Of a DNA stretch of 64,000 bases, positions 10,494 to 21,984 are shown one piece after another. Source of the stretch: Hysterangium stoloniferum (taxonomy: Eukaryota; Basidiomycota; Agaricomycetes; Hysterangiales; Hysterangiaceae); the NCBI GenBank assembly GCA_015178975.1, contig WHVD01000165.1, forward strand, positions 1-64,000. Reading direction: 5' to 3'. The notes below the pieces were generated by a model. It ran no database searches, was not told where the DNA came from, and was given only the letters and a program-made list of their open reading frames with translations. Every line of letters begins with the position of its first letter. Within the stretch, counting starts at the first letter, position 1. The position numbers and the translations under genes are program-made.

Positions 10494-10792
10494 AGAACTT
10501 GGTGAAGCTGAACAACAATCAATTCAGTGCTTTGACCTCATTTGCATTTAACCTCAGTTGTGGTGCAGTGCAGTCATCCATCATGCTGAAACATTTGAAT
10601 TCTGGGGAAAGTCCTGATACTGTTATGGTGCAAGAGATGCCCATGTTTAATTATGTGGGGGGAAAGTCACCTACAGAGAGTCAAGATGAATTGAGGACCT
10701 TTAACAGAATCAATATATAGATAGATGCAGTGTTAAACATGAGGATATAAATACTCACCAGCAGTAGTGCAGAGTACCTTGTGTCTCAAGAG

Positions 10793-12495
10793 TGTTAAGA
10801 CATGTGCAGGGCTTAGCAGAGAGTTTCTGGAGAAACCCATGGATATTCCAGTAGGACTTGGCTTCAGCTTATAGGCTGCACCCTCGTGAGATTGTGGCAT
10901 CCAATTTCAAATGGGCAGACAGGAAACCTGGGGAGTCTGGGTGTAGTGGATAGGTCGAAAGATCAGTCAGGGAGCCCATGGGTGTTAGGGCAACACTAAC
11001 AAAGCTACCAAACACAAGATAAAACACAGAAATATGAAGTGAAGAGGGGATAGCTCAATGACAGGGGAGATCACACTTGTTTTAGTGAAATTCCTAAGAG
11101 ATTGAAACTAAAGACTAGCTATGTACATGCCCCCTATTTATACTATTTATTATTTATGAGAAATTAAGAGAAAGTGCATATATGCACTGCTATTGAGCCA
11201 ACAGCACTTCTGTGTCTAACTGGCACCTCAGTGTTTGTGTTGGCACTGACTTTGTCTGCAGTGGCGGGGTGCATATCTGTGCACAGGGATTACTTTAGAC
11301 ACACTGTGTGTCAACCATGGACAGCGGCGGCGGCCTTATGATGACAGCAGTTGTGGCAACCTTGTGATGGCAATGGCTGTGACAGCCTTGCGATGACAAT
11401 GGATATGGTGACCTCGCAATGACAACAGCTACAGCTGCAACATCCTTGCAACAACAATGGATACAGTGACCTCGCAATGACAATGGCTGTGACAGCCTTG
11501 TGATGATGGTGGATATGGCTGTGCAATGATGGCGACAGTGGCAGTAACTTTGCAATGGTGGTGCAGCCTTGAGTCGATCACTATTGTCTGGCTGTGCCGA
11601 TGCTGCATCACTATATCACTGCGTGGCCATGTTCGGGATGTAGGCGATGCTGTTGTCATTATGTCGGTGCAATTGCTTGGCCATGCCACCATGCAGAATG
11701 TGCAAATTGTGACTATGCTGCATGCCCATGCATTGTGACGGCGTGACTACTTTCAATGGCAGTGGCAGTGGCATGATTACGTAATCATTCTCGCACCGTG
11801 CCTGCACTGCTATATGCACATGTAAATAAAATAAAATAAAATAAACCAAAATCAAAAAATAAATGGCAAATATATAATCTATATATTGCCCTGACAATGG
11901 GCTCTGACAAGGATGAGGGGTTGGGTGGTGATGGGTCAGAGGTCAAGTGATAGATAGGCTGGAGCCCACAGGCTCTGACAAGGTAAATAGTGGTGTGTTT
12001 CAAAGAGAGGAATAGAGCAGAAATTATACTGAGATTGCTGGGAAGATCTAAGCTGATTTTCTGACTGGATTGTATGTACAACATCTGCCAGACTATATAG
12101 ACTGTGGAATGCATGTTATACCAAATCCAGTAATAATGAGATCCAAACAAGTAATCATGAAACAAGATAAGTAAACACCAAATTAGGTGTTAGGAATGGA
12201 ATGGAGGCAGAGTCCAAAACATGACAGGTCATTAGACCATACTGGGAATGGGGCTCAGTTAGAGAGCTGTCGGGTTATCTGGGTGGAGCCTGGTGACTGG
12301 TGTGTGGAACAGGGTTGGACATAGACAGGCTTTGATGTGTGTGGGTCTGGTGATGTGTGAGACACAAAAGGGTTGGGGATGGACAGGTTTGATGTCCAGG
12401 TTCCAGCAGGTATTCCGGTTAACTGATAACTGCATATAGGGTGCAGGTGCATATATGGTAGTAACCAGAGTCTGGCGGATCTTCCAGTTGTAACA
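10793..12495 (-). repeat. Solo LTR, family B, interrupted by a family G LTR, TSD AAGAG
   Basis: TGTTAAGACATG at the left end, CAGTTGTAACA at the right, flanked by AAGAG at 10788-10792 and 12496-12500. About 790 bp of it is family B sequence; the rest is the family G LTR at 10983-11896 with its duplication. Minus orientation by the TATA region (near 12095-12105) and by the hairpin module at 10854-10885. CpG-poor compared with family A. Confidence 0.88.
10983..11896 (-). repeat. Solo LTR, family G, inside the family B LTR, TSD ATGGG
   Basis: TGTTAGGGCAAC to TTGCCCTGACA, flanked by ATGGG at 10978-10982 and 11897-11901. Minus-strand TATAAATAG near 11135 suggests minus orientation. Its U3 would contain an imperfect minisatellite (about 11320-11760) of units such as GCAATGACAATGG and GTGACAGCCTTG. 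Short open frames there are repeat artefacts. Confidence 0.85.
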
Positions 12496-12500
12496 AAGAG

Positions 12501-12787
12501 TATGTATAGCCTGCATTGTGCCTGTAAATCTATATGTTTCAATGCACTGTGTGACCAGAGATCTACATACAGTCTTCATGGGAAGCATATTTGCAATGTT
12601 GTGATCTGTAAATACTGCAACCTATACATGAACTGGGTTGGCATGTGCAATTTACTACAGTACATGAATAAACAACAAACTACACACCTTTCTGGATTTC
12701 ATATTTGCAAGATCCATGCCCACCTCCACTGTCATACCTTCTTCAAAGTGTATGTAAGTTCAACACTGTGATGTGATCCAAACCATC
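12501..12787. other. Intergenic, nothing recognised
   Basis: AT-moderate sequence between the family B LTR and the family J LTR. No credible coding frame or repeat seen. Confidence 0.5.
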
Positions 12788-13000
12788 TGTAAGCCTGGTG
12801 AAGCTTACCACAATGGACCTTTAATATTTAGTATCCACTTCCATAGATAATTAGGATAAACATGTGTAGTAGTTTTTTAATTATCATTTTTACCTACCAT
12901 CACTATTGTGTACTGCCATCTCTGTTCTTAGACAAATATACTCGAGTCCTATCAATGTTGTACTGAGACTCAGTGAGGCTACAATTGACAGTAGCCTTAC
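12788..13000 (+). repeat. Family J LTR, left copy
   Basis: Starts TGTAAGCCTGGTGAAG and ends CAGTAGCCTTAC; matches 26885-27100. Followed by a T run, then the GATAC site of element B. Confidence 0.65.
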
Positions 13001-13015
13001 CTTTTTTTTTGATAC

Positions 13016-13838
13016 TGTTACAACCAGAATTCCTGCTGGACTCCAGGCACTAACTTATATGCACCTGCACCCTATATGCACTAATTGTCAGTTTACCAGA
13101 ATTCCTGCCAGACTCTGTACATCAGACTTGTCCATGCTCGACTTTCATTACTTCATGTATCAGTCACCGGAATACCTGCCGGACTCCATCCCTATCTATC
13201 TCTGACCCTGTTCCACGCATCAGTCACCGGACCCCGCTCAGAAAACCCGTCAGCCCTCTAACTGAGCCCCATTCCCATTGTAGTCAAATGACCTGTCATG
13301 ATTCGGACTCCACTCCCACTCTGTTCCTGTTATGGTTTTATTACCTGTCACAATTCGGACTCTGCTCCATTCCATCCCATTCCTAACACCAAGTTTGGTG
13401 TTTATTTATCTCATTTCATGTTTGCTAGTTTAGTTTTCATTATTACTGGATTTGGTATGTTATTCATTCCACAGTCTATATAGTCTGGCAGATGTTGTAC
13501 ATGCAATCCAGTCAGAAAATCAGCTTAGATTCCCCCCAGTAATCTTAGTATATTTTCCACTCTAAATTCCTCTTTGAAACACACCGCTCTTACTCGTTGG
13601 AGCCCACAGGCTCCAACCCATCTATCACTTGATCCCTGACTTATCTATCCTGACTCCCTGACCTCTCGACCCATGACTGCTTGACCCATGAACCCTGCCC
13701 GGACTCCCCAGGATTCCCGTCCACCCATTTGAAATTGGACAACACGATCTCAAGAGGGCACAGCCTATAAGCTGAAGCCAAGTCCTACTGGCTTTCCTGT
13801 GGGTTTCTCTGGAAACCCTCCGTGTATGCACCTTAACA
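13016..13838 (+). repeat. Family B 5' LTR of element B
   Basis: 823 bp, TGTTACAACC to CACCTTAACA. TATA region TCTATATAGTCTGG near 13478. Hairpin module at 13754-13785. GATAC lies immediately upstream. Confidence 0.85.
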
Positions 13839-13863
13839 GTATTTTCTGACTAAGACTCGCAGA

Positions 13864-14121
13864 TTGTTCAATATGCCAAGAAGAAAAGCACACACAGGCA
13901 TCATTACCTGGACAGTCGAATCTTCATTCCCCACTAACTTTGTATACCAGCCAGATGCCATGGAAGAAACCCATATTGAAGAAGTCCCAGAAAACCCAGA
14001 CAAATCTGAGCATGAGGACGAGTCCATGGCCCCTGACAAGGGAAAGGGTGTCGAAAATTCCCCATCTAACGATCGACTGCCACTTTTGGACCCTGCCTCT
14101 GAGTATTTAGCAATCAAATAA
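13864..14121 (+). other. Open frame of 85 codons next to the 5' LTR, unrecognised
   Basis: Starts MPRRKAHTGIITW and is acidic and Glu/Pro-rich in its second half. It lies 25 bp inside element B's 5' LTR. It could be a leftover of a Gag N-terminus or a leader frame. No family recognised. Confidence 0.3.
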
Positions 14122-14269
14122 GTGAAAGGAGTATGGTGGGTCCGTGGGCGTTCTTAGGCGCTGCAGGCCATCTTTGTGAGGGCGCGGAGCGCCCGAACCT
14201 GGAGGTGTGGGAGAGTGTGACTAATATTGACGCCCAAAGCTCCTTATTACTCAGCATGGGAGCAAATGC

Positions 14270-14640
14270 GGAGGCTTTTTGCCATTCGCGGGAGCATTTC
14301 TGCGTTCGCGGGAGTATTTTTAGTGCCACAGGAGTATTTGTGACTAACGCGGAAGTATTTATACAAGCACGGGGGTATTTTATGACGTGTGGAGGTATTT
14401 TTACATGCGCGGGAGTATTATATCAGGTGCGCAGAGGTATTTTGCAATGCCGTGGGAGTATTGTTATACTGCATCCACTGTGCACCCATCCACTGCGCAC
14501 CTGCTCCCATCCACCGTGCTCCCATCCACCTGCACCCATCCACCGTGCACCCATCAACCCGCTCCCATCCACCGCGTACCCATCAACCCGCTCCCATCCA
14601 CTGCGCACCCACTCCCATTCACGGTGCACCCCCTCTCTCT
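14270..14640. repeat. Two short minisatellites in the leader of element B
   Basis: 14270-14460: about nine loose copies of GCGGGAGTATTT spaced 20-30 bp. 14465-14640: about a dozen copies of CACCCATCCAC/GCTCCCATCCACCG-type units of roughly 15 bp. Confidence 0.75.
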
Positions 14641-16270
14641 TTCCTCCAGGTGATGCGTGTACTCTTTCCTTCTCCCACCGTCCTGCGCTAATCCCCCTCC
14701 TCTCTCTTTCCTCCAGCGAGTGTGTGTACTGTTTCCTTCTCTCTCCGTCCTCCTCTGATTGACCTCTTCTCTCTTTTGTCCAGCCGGTGCGTGTATCATT
14801 TCCTCTTTCTTTGTCCTCTGACCATCCTCCTCTCTTTCCTCCAGGTGCGTGTACCGTTTCCTTCTCTCTCCATCCTCTCATCGCGGCCCTCTCTCTTTCC
14901 TCCAGCTGGTGCATCTACCATTTCCTTCTTCCTCTGTCCTGCGCTGATTTGCCTCCTCTCTCTTTCCTCTGGCCAGTGCGCGTTCCATTTCCCTCTCCCT
15001 CTGTCCTCTTCTGATTGGCCCCTTCTCTTTCCTCCAGGTGCGTGTACCGTTTCCTTCTCTCTCCGTCCTCCTCTCATCAGGACCCTCTCTCTTTCCTCCA
15101 GCCGGTGTGCATTCCATTTCCCTCTCTCTCTGACCTCTTCTGATTGGCCCCTTCTCTTTCCTCCAGGTGCATGTACCGTTTCTTCTCTCTCCGTCCTCCT
15201 CTCATCGGGACCCTCTCTCTTTCCTCCAGCCGGTGCACATTCCATTTCCCTCTCTCTCTGTCCTCTTCTGATCGGCCCCCTCTCTTTCCTCCATCTGGTG
15301 CGTGTACTGCTCCTTCTCCCTTTGTCCTCCTCTCTCTTTCCTCCAGCCGGTGCGTGTACTTCTCCTTCTCCCTCTGTCCTCCTCTCTCTTTCCTCCAGCC
15401 GGTGCATGTACCATTTCTTCCTCCCTTTGTCCTCTCTCTTTCCTCCAGGAGGTGTGTATACCGTTTCTTCCTCCCTTCGTCCTCTCTCTTTCCTCCAGCC
15501 GGTGTGTGTACTGTTTCTTTCTCCCTTTGTCATCCTCTGATTAGCCTCCTCTCTTTCCTCCGGCCGGTGGGTGTACTGTTTCTTTCTCCCTTTGTCCTCC
15601 TCTGATCGGCCTCCTCTCTCTTTCCTCCAGGAGGTGTGTGTACCATTTCCTTCTCTCTTCGTCCTCCTCTGATTGGCCTCCTCTCTCTTTCCTCCAGCTG
15701 GTGCATGTACCGTTTCCTTCTCCCTTCGTCCTCTCTCTTTCCTCCCAGAGGTGTGTGTACCGTTTCCTTCTCTCTTCTTCCTCTGATCGGTCTCCTCTCT
15801 CTTTCCTCCAGCCACTGCATGTACTGTTTCCTTCTCCCTTCATCCTCCTCTCTCTCTTTTCTCCAGCGAGTGCGTGTACTATTTCCTCCTCTCTCCATCC
15901 TGCTCTGATCGGCCCTCTCTCTTTCCTTCAGCAAGTGTGTGTACTATTTCCTTCTCTCTCCATCCTGCTCTGATCGGCCCTCTCTCTTCCCTCCAGGTGG
16001 TTTGTGCACCCTTTCCTTCTCTTTTCGTCCTGCCCTGATTGGCCTCCATTCTCTTTCCTCCAGCCAGTGTGTGTTCCTCTGATTGGCCTCCTCTCTTTCC
16101 TGCAGTGTGTGTCTACCATTTCCTTCTTCCACCATCCTCCTACCAGCCCTCTCTTTCTTCCAGGTGGTGTGTGTACCCTTTCTTCAGTGAGTGTGTACTA
16201 TTTCCTTCTCTCTTTGTCCAGCTGCTGTGTGTACTGTTTCCTTCTTCCTCCGTCCCCCTCTGATCGGCCT
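14640..16270. repeat. Pyrimidine-rich minisatellite, units of about 55-70 bp, over 20 copies
   Basis: Each unit reads approximately CTCTCTCTTTCCTCCAG, then GTGCGTGTACTGTTTCC, then TTCTCCCTCCGTCCTCC and TCTGATCGGCC. The plus strand is strongly C/T-rich. Long open frames on both strands (for example 14722-15540 plus and 14796-15815 minus) arise because many units are multiples of 3 and lack stops; I do not regard them as genes. Confidence 0.9.
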
Positions 16271-16434
16271 CAATAAAATCAGAATAATTCAAATAAAATA
16301 TAATAAATGAATATAAAATGTTTAAAAACAAAATAAATCGAAATGAAAAACAAATCAAAATAAAATACATTAAATCAAAATAAATAAATTGAGTGACCAC
16401 AGTAATTACTTGCAGTTGAGAGTCAATTTAACCA

Positions 16435-16975
16435 CTCTTTCCATTTGTAACCATTGTTTCCTTTTGTTTTTGTAACTGTTGTTTCCTTTTGTAACCATTG
16501 TCTCCTTTGTAACCATTGTTTCCTTTGTAACCTTTGTCTCCTTTTGTAACCGTTGTTTCCTGTGTAACTGTTGTTTCCTTTTGTAACCATTGTCTCCTTT
16601 GTAACTGTTGTTTCCTTTGTAACTGTTGATTCCTTTTGTAACTGTTGGTTCCTTTTGTAACTGTTGATTCCTTTTGTAACTGTTGATTCCTTTGTAACCG
16701 TTGATTGCTTTGTAACCGTTGATTGCTTTGTAACCGTTGATTTCTTTTGTAACTGTTGATTTCTTTTGTAACCGTTGATTTCTTTTGTAACCGTTGATTT
16801 CTTTTGTAACCTTTGATTTCTTTTGTAACCTTTGATTTCTTTTGTAACCTTTGATTTCTTTTGTAACCTTTGATTTCTTTTGTAATCTTTGATTTCTTTT
16901 GTAACCATTGATTTCTTTGTAACCTTTGTAACCTTCCTTTGTAACCGGTGTTTTCTATGTAACCGTTGTTTCCTT
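16435..16975. repeat. Minisatellite of 16-21 bp units (TTGTAACCGTTGATTTCTT type)
   Basis: About 27 tandem units alternating TTTGTAACC(A/G)TTG with TTTCCTT or ATTTCTT. Preceded at 16270-16430 by an A-rich stretch of AATAAAAT-type words. Minus-strand frames here are repeat artefacts. Confidence 0.88.
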
Positions 16976-16984
16976 TATAACACT

Positions 16985-17838
16985 TTCCATCTAACGTGAC
17001 TTTCCGTTCTGACACAACTTTCTGTTCTAACACGACTTTCCGTTCTAAATGACTTTCCGTTCTAACATGATTTTCCATTCCAATGTGATTTTCCGTTCTA
17101 ATGTGATTTTCCATTCTAATGTGATTTTCTGTTCTAACGCGATTTTCCGTTCTAACACAACTTTCCATTCTAAATGACTTTCCGTTCTAATGTGACTTTC
17201 TGTTTTAAATGACTTTCCATTCTAACGCGACTTTCCATTCTAAATGACTTTCCATTCTAATGTGACTTTCCATTTTAAATGACTTTCCGTTCTAACGCAA
17301 CTTTCCATTCTAAATGACTTTCCGTTCTAATGTGACTTTCCATTCTAACGCAACTTTCCATTCTAACACAACTTTCCATTCTAACACAACTTTCCATTCT
17401 AACGCAACTTTCCATTCTAAATGACTTTCCATTCTAACGTGACTTTCCATTCTAATGTGACTTTCCATTCTAATGTGACTTTCCGTTCTAACATGACTTT
17501 CCTTTATAACTAACACTTTCATTCCCTGAACACTTTCTTTCCATTCTAACGTGACTTTCCATTCTAACGTGACTTTCCATTCTAACGTGACTTTCCATTC
17601 TAACATGACTTTCCTTTATAACTAACACTTTCATTCCCTGAACACTTTCCATCTAACGCGACTTTCCGTTCTAAAGTGACTTTCCGTTCTAAAGTGACTT
17701 TCCGTTCTAAAGTGACTTTCCGTTCTAAAGTGACTTTCCGTTCTAAAGTGACTTTCCGTTCTAAAGTGACTTTCCGTTCTAAAGTGACTTTCCGTTCTAA
17801 AGTGACTTTCCGTTCTAAAGTGACTTTCCGTTCTAACA
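16985..17838. repeat. Minisatellite of 16-18 bp units (GACTTTCCGTTCTAA type)
   Basis: About 50 units of (GTGACTTTCCATTCTAAC). The right end, 17650-17838, is ten near-perfect copies of TTTCCGTTCTAAAGTGAC, so the array was homogenised from that end. A 110-bp block containing TTATAACTAACACTTTC appears twice (near 17505 and 17610), a higher-order duplication. Confidence 0.9.
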
Positions 17839-17885
17839 GCTTCCCTTTTAGAACAATGGGCCTCAGAAATACTTAAGAGTCATGG

Positions 17886-18000
17886 ATGCGGGGGGGTTTG
17901 GGGGGCGAAGCCCCAACAAGCCAGAGCCCACAGCGAAGTTGTGGGGCAGGTCACGAAGTGACCACCCCGCAGCGTAGCAAGGGTTCCCAGGCTTGTCACT
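17886..18000 (+). other. Cluster of GCGAAG-type hairpins just upstream of gag
   Basis: Three successive inverted repeats: GGGGC-GAA-GCCCC, CCCACA-loop-TGTGGG with GCGAAG in the loop, and GGTCAC-GAA-GTGACC, the last framed by TGGGGC and ACCCCGC. They lie between the minisatellites and the gag frame of element B. Confidence 0.6.
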
Positions 18001-18002
18001 TT

Positions 18003-20905
18003 AGAAAGGTTGATGAATCATATGCTCGGAGAAGGCAAAAAGAAGGATCCGGAACCTCCATGGTCAAAAGTCACTGCTCCGCAACCTTTCATGGGTTCCA
18101 ACCCAAACAAACTTTCCACTTTTCTCATGCAATGTCACTTCAATTTCCACAATCGATCCACTGCATTCTCCATGGACTCCCGAAAAGTCAACTTCGCACT
18201 TTCATACTTGTCAGGATCCACGTTGAAATGGTTTGAACTGGCTTTTAGCAGACTTTCCAAGGAAGAGCCACTTTGGCTTGAAGATTGGGATGCTTTTGTT
18301 GAGGAGCTTGAAACCAACTTTGGCCCATATGACCCGACCAGAGAAACCAAGAACAGTCTCACTAATCTTTGTATGAAGGACACACAGCACATCATGGACT
18401 ATATCATCCAATTCAATAATCTTGCAGCTCCTTGTCAGTGGGCGATCCCGCTCTCCACCACCAATTCTATGCCGGTCTGCCATCCCACCTTAAAGACGAA
18501 GTCTCAAAAGGAGAAGATGACAAGCCAAAAACACTGTCCCATATGCACCTTAAGGCTCAAAACACAGATGCACATTATTGGGAATGTTGTGCGGAAGTTG
18601 CCCATGAGACCTCTACAGACAAAGTGAACAGGTCCACAGCCAATAAAACCAACAACAACAACTTGTCAACCAGCAATGAAAACTCCACATAATCTGACAA
18701 TAAGAACAATAAAAAGTCTTCTAACAACAACAACAACAACAACAACAACAAAGGTCAACAGTCTGGCAAGCAAACCAAAAACCCCAACCTCACAGGCAAG
18801 CTTGGACCTGATGGCAAATTGACCCCACAAGAAAGACAATGTTGTATAGACAATAACCTCTGTCTCTTGTGTGGAAAACCTGGTTATTGAGTCCTGGAAT
18901 GTCCACTGGAAAAAGCAAACTCTGCAAAAGGTCAAACAGCCAAGACTTCCTCCACAAAAACTCTGTCGAAGAACAAACCAGCTTCCGACTCGAAAAAAGA
19001 GTGAGCAACCCTGTGGACTCTGCACAGATTGGGGGTTGCATTGCCTCTCTGTGCATTCAAGAGTTTACCCATCTCAACGCATCCACTCTTTCACATTCTG
19101 ATTCATTTTTCATTAAACTTATGTCTAATATGATTCTGAAATTTGTTTTTTCAGCCCTCATAGATTCCAGCTCGACTCATTGTTTTTTAGATACAAAATT
19201 CACACAAAATAATCTGTTGTCAACTTATCCAATTAATCCTATCAGCCTCCAACTTTTCAATGGCACAAGCAATTTGGTTGTCACCCAAGCTTGTGATTTA
19301 TCCATCTGTTTCCCATGTGGAACATCCCAGTTGGTCACTTTCTACATGACCCAGCTAGACTCAAGTTGCTCGGTTGTCCTAGGACACAACTGGCTTACCT
19401 GGTACAATCTGTTGATTGACTGGGTAGCTAACAGTATAACTTTCTGGACACCCATGGCTTCCGAGAAAACTGTACCTGACACAGCCTCCACGGCACCTGC
19501 AGTCTTGAGGACTCCTGTGATCCCTACGGCACCCATGGCTTCCCCAGAACCCATGGCACCTCCATCTATTTCTCTGATTAATGCTGCAGCTTTTATTAGG
19601 GCTACAAAAATGGATGGGTCCCAGGCATTCACTATCAATTTAAAAATTGATGAAGCAACTGGTCATTTCTCAACTCCAGTATCCGAATCTGAGCAAACCG
19701 CTGATCTAGAAGGCATCCTGGAGAAATATCATGACTTCATGGATGTTTTTAGTAAGTGAAAAGCTGACTGGCTTCCACCCCACAGAGAGTACAGCTTAAA
19801 AATTGACCTCAAAGAAGGTGCCCAGCCACCCCTTGGACATACTGTATCTACCCACTTTCCTTCACGGAACTTTCCGCAATCTGCAATTTCCTGGATAAAC
19901 ATTTCTCCATAGGCTTTATCAGACCTTCTAAGTCTCCTTTTGGAGCACCTGTTCTGTTTGTCAAGAAAAAGGATGGATCCCTTAGACTATGTGTTGATTT
20001 CAGAGGCCTCAATGCTGTTACAAAAAAGGATAAGTATCCACTTCCACTTATATCTGACCTCCTCGATGCTCCACAGAATACCTGGATTTACACCAACATA
20101 GACCTTAAACAGCCTATCATTTGGTCTGGATCTGTGAGGAGTATGCTTTTACCACAGTTTCATTGTGGTAAAACACTCCTTTTATTTTATTTATATTTTA
20201 CACATTCTATTCATATTTATCTATCTTTTATATTCTTCGAATATTCCATCATTTCATTAGTTCGAAGCATTGTGTATACTTGTGGGTGCACTCAGCACCA
20301 ATTAGAACTCAGACACACTTTTACCCAAGAACCACCACTCGTAAGACATAAACTAGGTCTACTACGAGCTGTGATCAGGGTAACGTGTCAGCTACTACAT
20401 AGGTAGCAATATCTGAACTATCTAACACTTCAGGCCTCGAACTATAGCAGTCGAGGCCTCCACTTGAATCATCCTTCTCAAATCATCCTTCCTCCCATTC
20501 TACTCATTTCTTCGTAGATAGAATGGTCAGAACTTATACCACTCTTCACAGGATCCCTGCAGGAGACGAATGGAAAACCACTTTCAGAACCCATTATGGG
20601 GCCTTTGAGTGGTTGGTGATGCCTTTTGGACTCACCAATGCTCCATCTGTTTTTCAGCATTTTATCAACAACATTTTCTCCGACATGCTTGATGTATTTG
20701 TCATTGTTTACTTGGACAACATTCTTATCTACTCCAAGAATCCTGTGGAACACAACAAACAAGTCTGTGAAGTTCTCCAGAGACTCAGACAACATGGTTT
20801 ATTCACAAATGGTAAAAAATGTACTTTTGACACAGACTCCATGGAATACCTGGGCTTCATAATGGGACCCAATGGACTCTGCATGGACAAAACTAAAGTA
20901 CAAGT
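18003..20905 (+). mobile_element. Gag-protease-RT region of element B (Ty3/gypsy), worn
   Basis: 18010-18630 resembles a retrotransposon Gag capsid domain (LKWFELAF, a region around WEDWDAF-like WLEDWDAFVEEL). A zinc-knuckle region follows near 18840-18900 (CLLCGKPGY). 19080-19450 is a retropepsin region (ALIDSSSTHCF ... VVLGHNWL). 19930-20900 is reverse transcriptase ([32 protein letters not shown]). It is interrupted by the F LTR at 20133-20550 and stops at the E LTR. Several breaks are present; it is a fossil. Confidence 0.82.
20133..20550 (+). repeat. Solo LTR, family F, inside the RT region, TSD GGATC
   Basis: 418 bp, TGTGAGGAGTATGC to CACTCTTCACA, flanked by GGATC at 20128-20132 and 20551-20555. 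A second copy is at 22483-23277. Confidence 0.85.
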
Positions 20906-21400
20906 TGTCACGAACATACAAACACAAATTTTGATAATATTCAATTTAACATTTCTTCAACATTTCTTTGACATTCCTTCGACATTCCGACTCAACTTCT
21001 GACTCAACTTCCAACTCAACTATTCTTCAACAATATCTTCAACAATCTCAAATATCTTTGACTTGTCTCAGTTTGATGTCATTGATAATTTCACTTTGAT
21101 ATCATATTATCATCATAGATAAATGATATATAGTATATAAGGACAATGATAGGAACAAAGGAAGTCAGTCAGAAAACCTGTACTATATTATATTATTTAC
21201 TGTATTACATGTATAATCATCGAACTTTTCCGAGTCCTTCTTTGACTTATTTATTCGTGAGCCTCTGTGTCCTATCTTTGCCTCACACTTTATCAACAGG
21301 ACAAATTAATACTTTGTCGAATGAGACATCTTTATTCAATATTCTTAAATATTCTTTGATTGTTTATTCAACTTTATTGAGTAAAATTCGATTCATGACA
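20906..21400 (+). repeat. Solo LTR, family E, TSD CAAGT
   Basis: 495 bp, TGTCACGAACATAC to ATTCATGACA, flanked by CAAGT at 20901-20905 and 21401-21405. TATA-like GTATATAAGGACAATG near 21135 gives plus orientation. Inserted in the RT-to-RNase H part of element B. Confidence 0.85.
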
Positions 21401-21418
21401 CAAGTCATCAAAGATTGG

Positions 21419-21984
21419 TGTTAAGTGCCGTGTCGGGAACTTATTCCGGAACTATCGGAAAGTCACCGGGAAGTCGGAAACTCGTGGATAGGGTCAGGAC
21501 GTCGGCTTCAGCTTATGTGCTGCGCCTCTACGCAAACGCTCAATGTCCTTAATTTCGGAAGTAAAACTTACAATGGAAGATATGGATATTCAGAGTTCCA
21601 AAGAGTTCCGAATATCGAGCGTACAGAAAGACGGGAGGAGGAATAAGAAACTAAGTCGATATCAGATCTAAGGTAAAGTACAAATTCACGGAAACTAATA
21701 TAAGTCTACTCGTTATTGTACTACAAACTAAGACCATAATAAGATGGAAACGGAAGTGTTCTTAAAACGGAAATACAATAAGACATATTAGGGAGACAAT
21801 ATTCCGAAACGGGAATACAACAAACAAACGAGTGAATACTTGTCAATGGACAAATTACCAAATGCAGAACAAGGGAAGAATGCGGATGATACGGTAACTA
21901 TGATGTTCCGTAGTCGGGGATCGGAAGTCAGAAGTCGGAGATCAGAAATCGGATATTGAAAACATCCGGGAACGGGTCGTAACA
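21419..21984 (-). repeat. LTR, family D, no matching TSD
   Basis: 566 bp, TGTTAAGTGCCG to GGGTCGTAACA. It carries the U5 hairpin module at about 21497-21528 in minus sense. Left flank ATTGG and right flank GCGAC do not match, so a deletion or recombination followed insertion. It retains many CpGs, unlike its surroundings. Confidence 0.7.

Larger units (their letters stand above)
8933..10787 (+). pseudogene. GH24 (phage-type) lysozyme gene, broken
   Basis: Fungal GH24 lysozymes are secreted muramidases that cleave bacterial peptidoglycan. Three plus-strand pieces remain. 8933-9047 is an open segment of unknown nature running into an Ala/Pro/Thr-rich linker. 9874-10180 holds the catalytic region: SLIKHFEGFV, then D, then T spaced E-8aa-D-5aa-T, the GH24 triad, all present. 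A frame slip near 10038-10042 follows, after which the FGHLCK and SFPLSQALASSLLNTDAKTF segments continue in another frame. 10494-10720 has NNNQFSALTSFAFNLSCGAV and the end of the fold. A family A LTR (9048-9868) and an H LTR (10181-10493) interrupt it, each with a 5-bp duplication. The C-terminal WN-type motif is degraded. The family call is firm, as is the loss of function. Confidence 0.8.

Noticed and set aside
11295-11897. Small His/Cys-rich proteins on the minus strand
   Set aside because: They lie in the imperfect minisatellite of the family G LTR; all three frames give similar low-complexity products.
14423-16135. Long open frames on both strands (up to 339 codons), Lys/Glu/Arg-rich or Leu/Ser-rich
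   Set aside because: They follow the period of the pyrimidine-rich minisatellite on both strands. No start context, no domain; codon content is fixed by the repeat.
16423-17876. Repeat proteins of YKRNQRLQKKS and KVTFRS type
   Set aside because: Pure translation of 16-21 bp tandem repeats; frames appear on both strands and end with the array.
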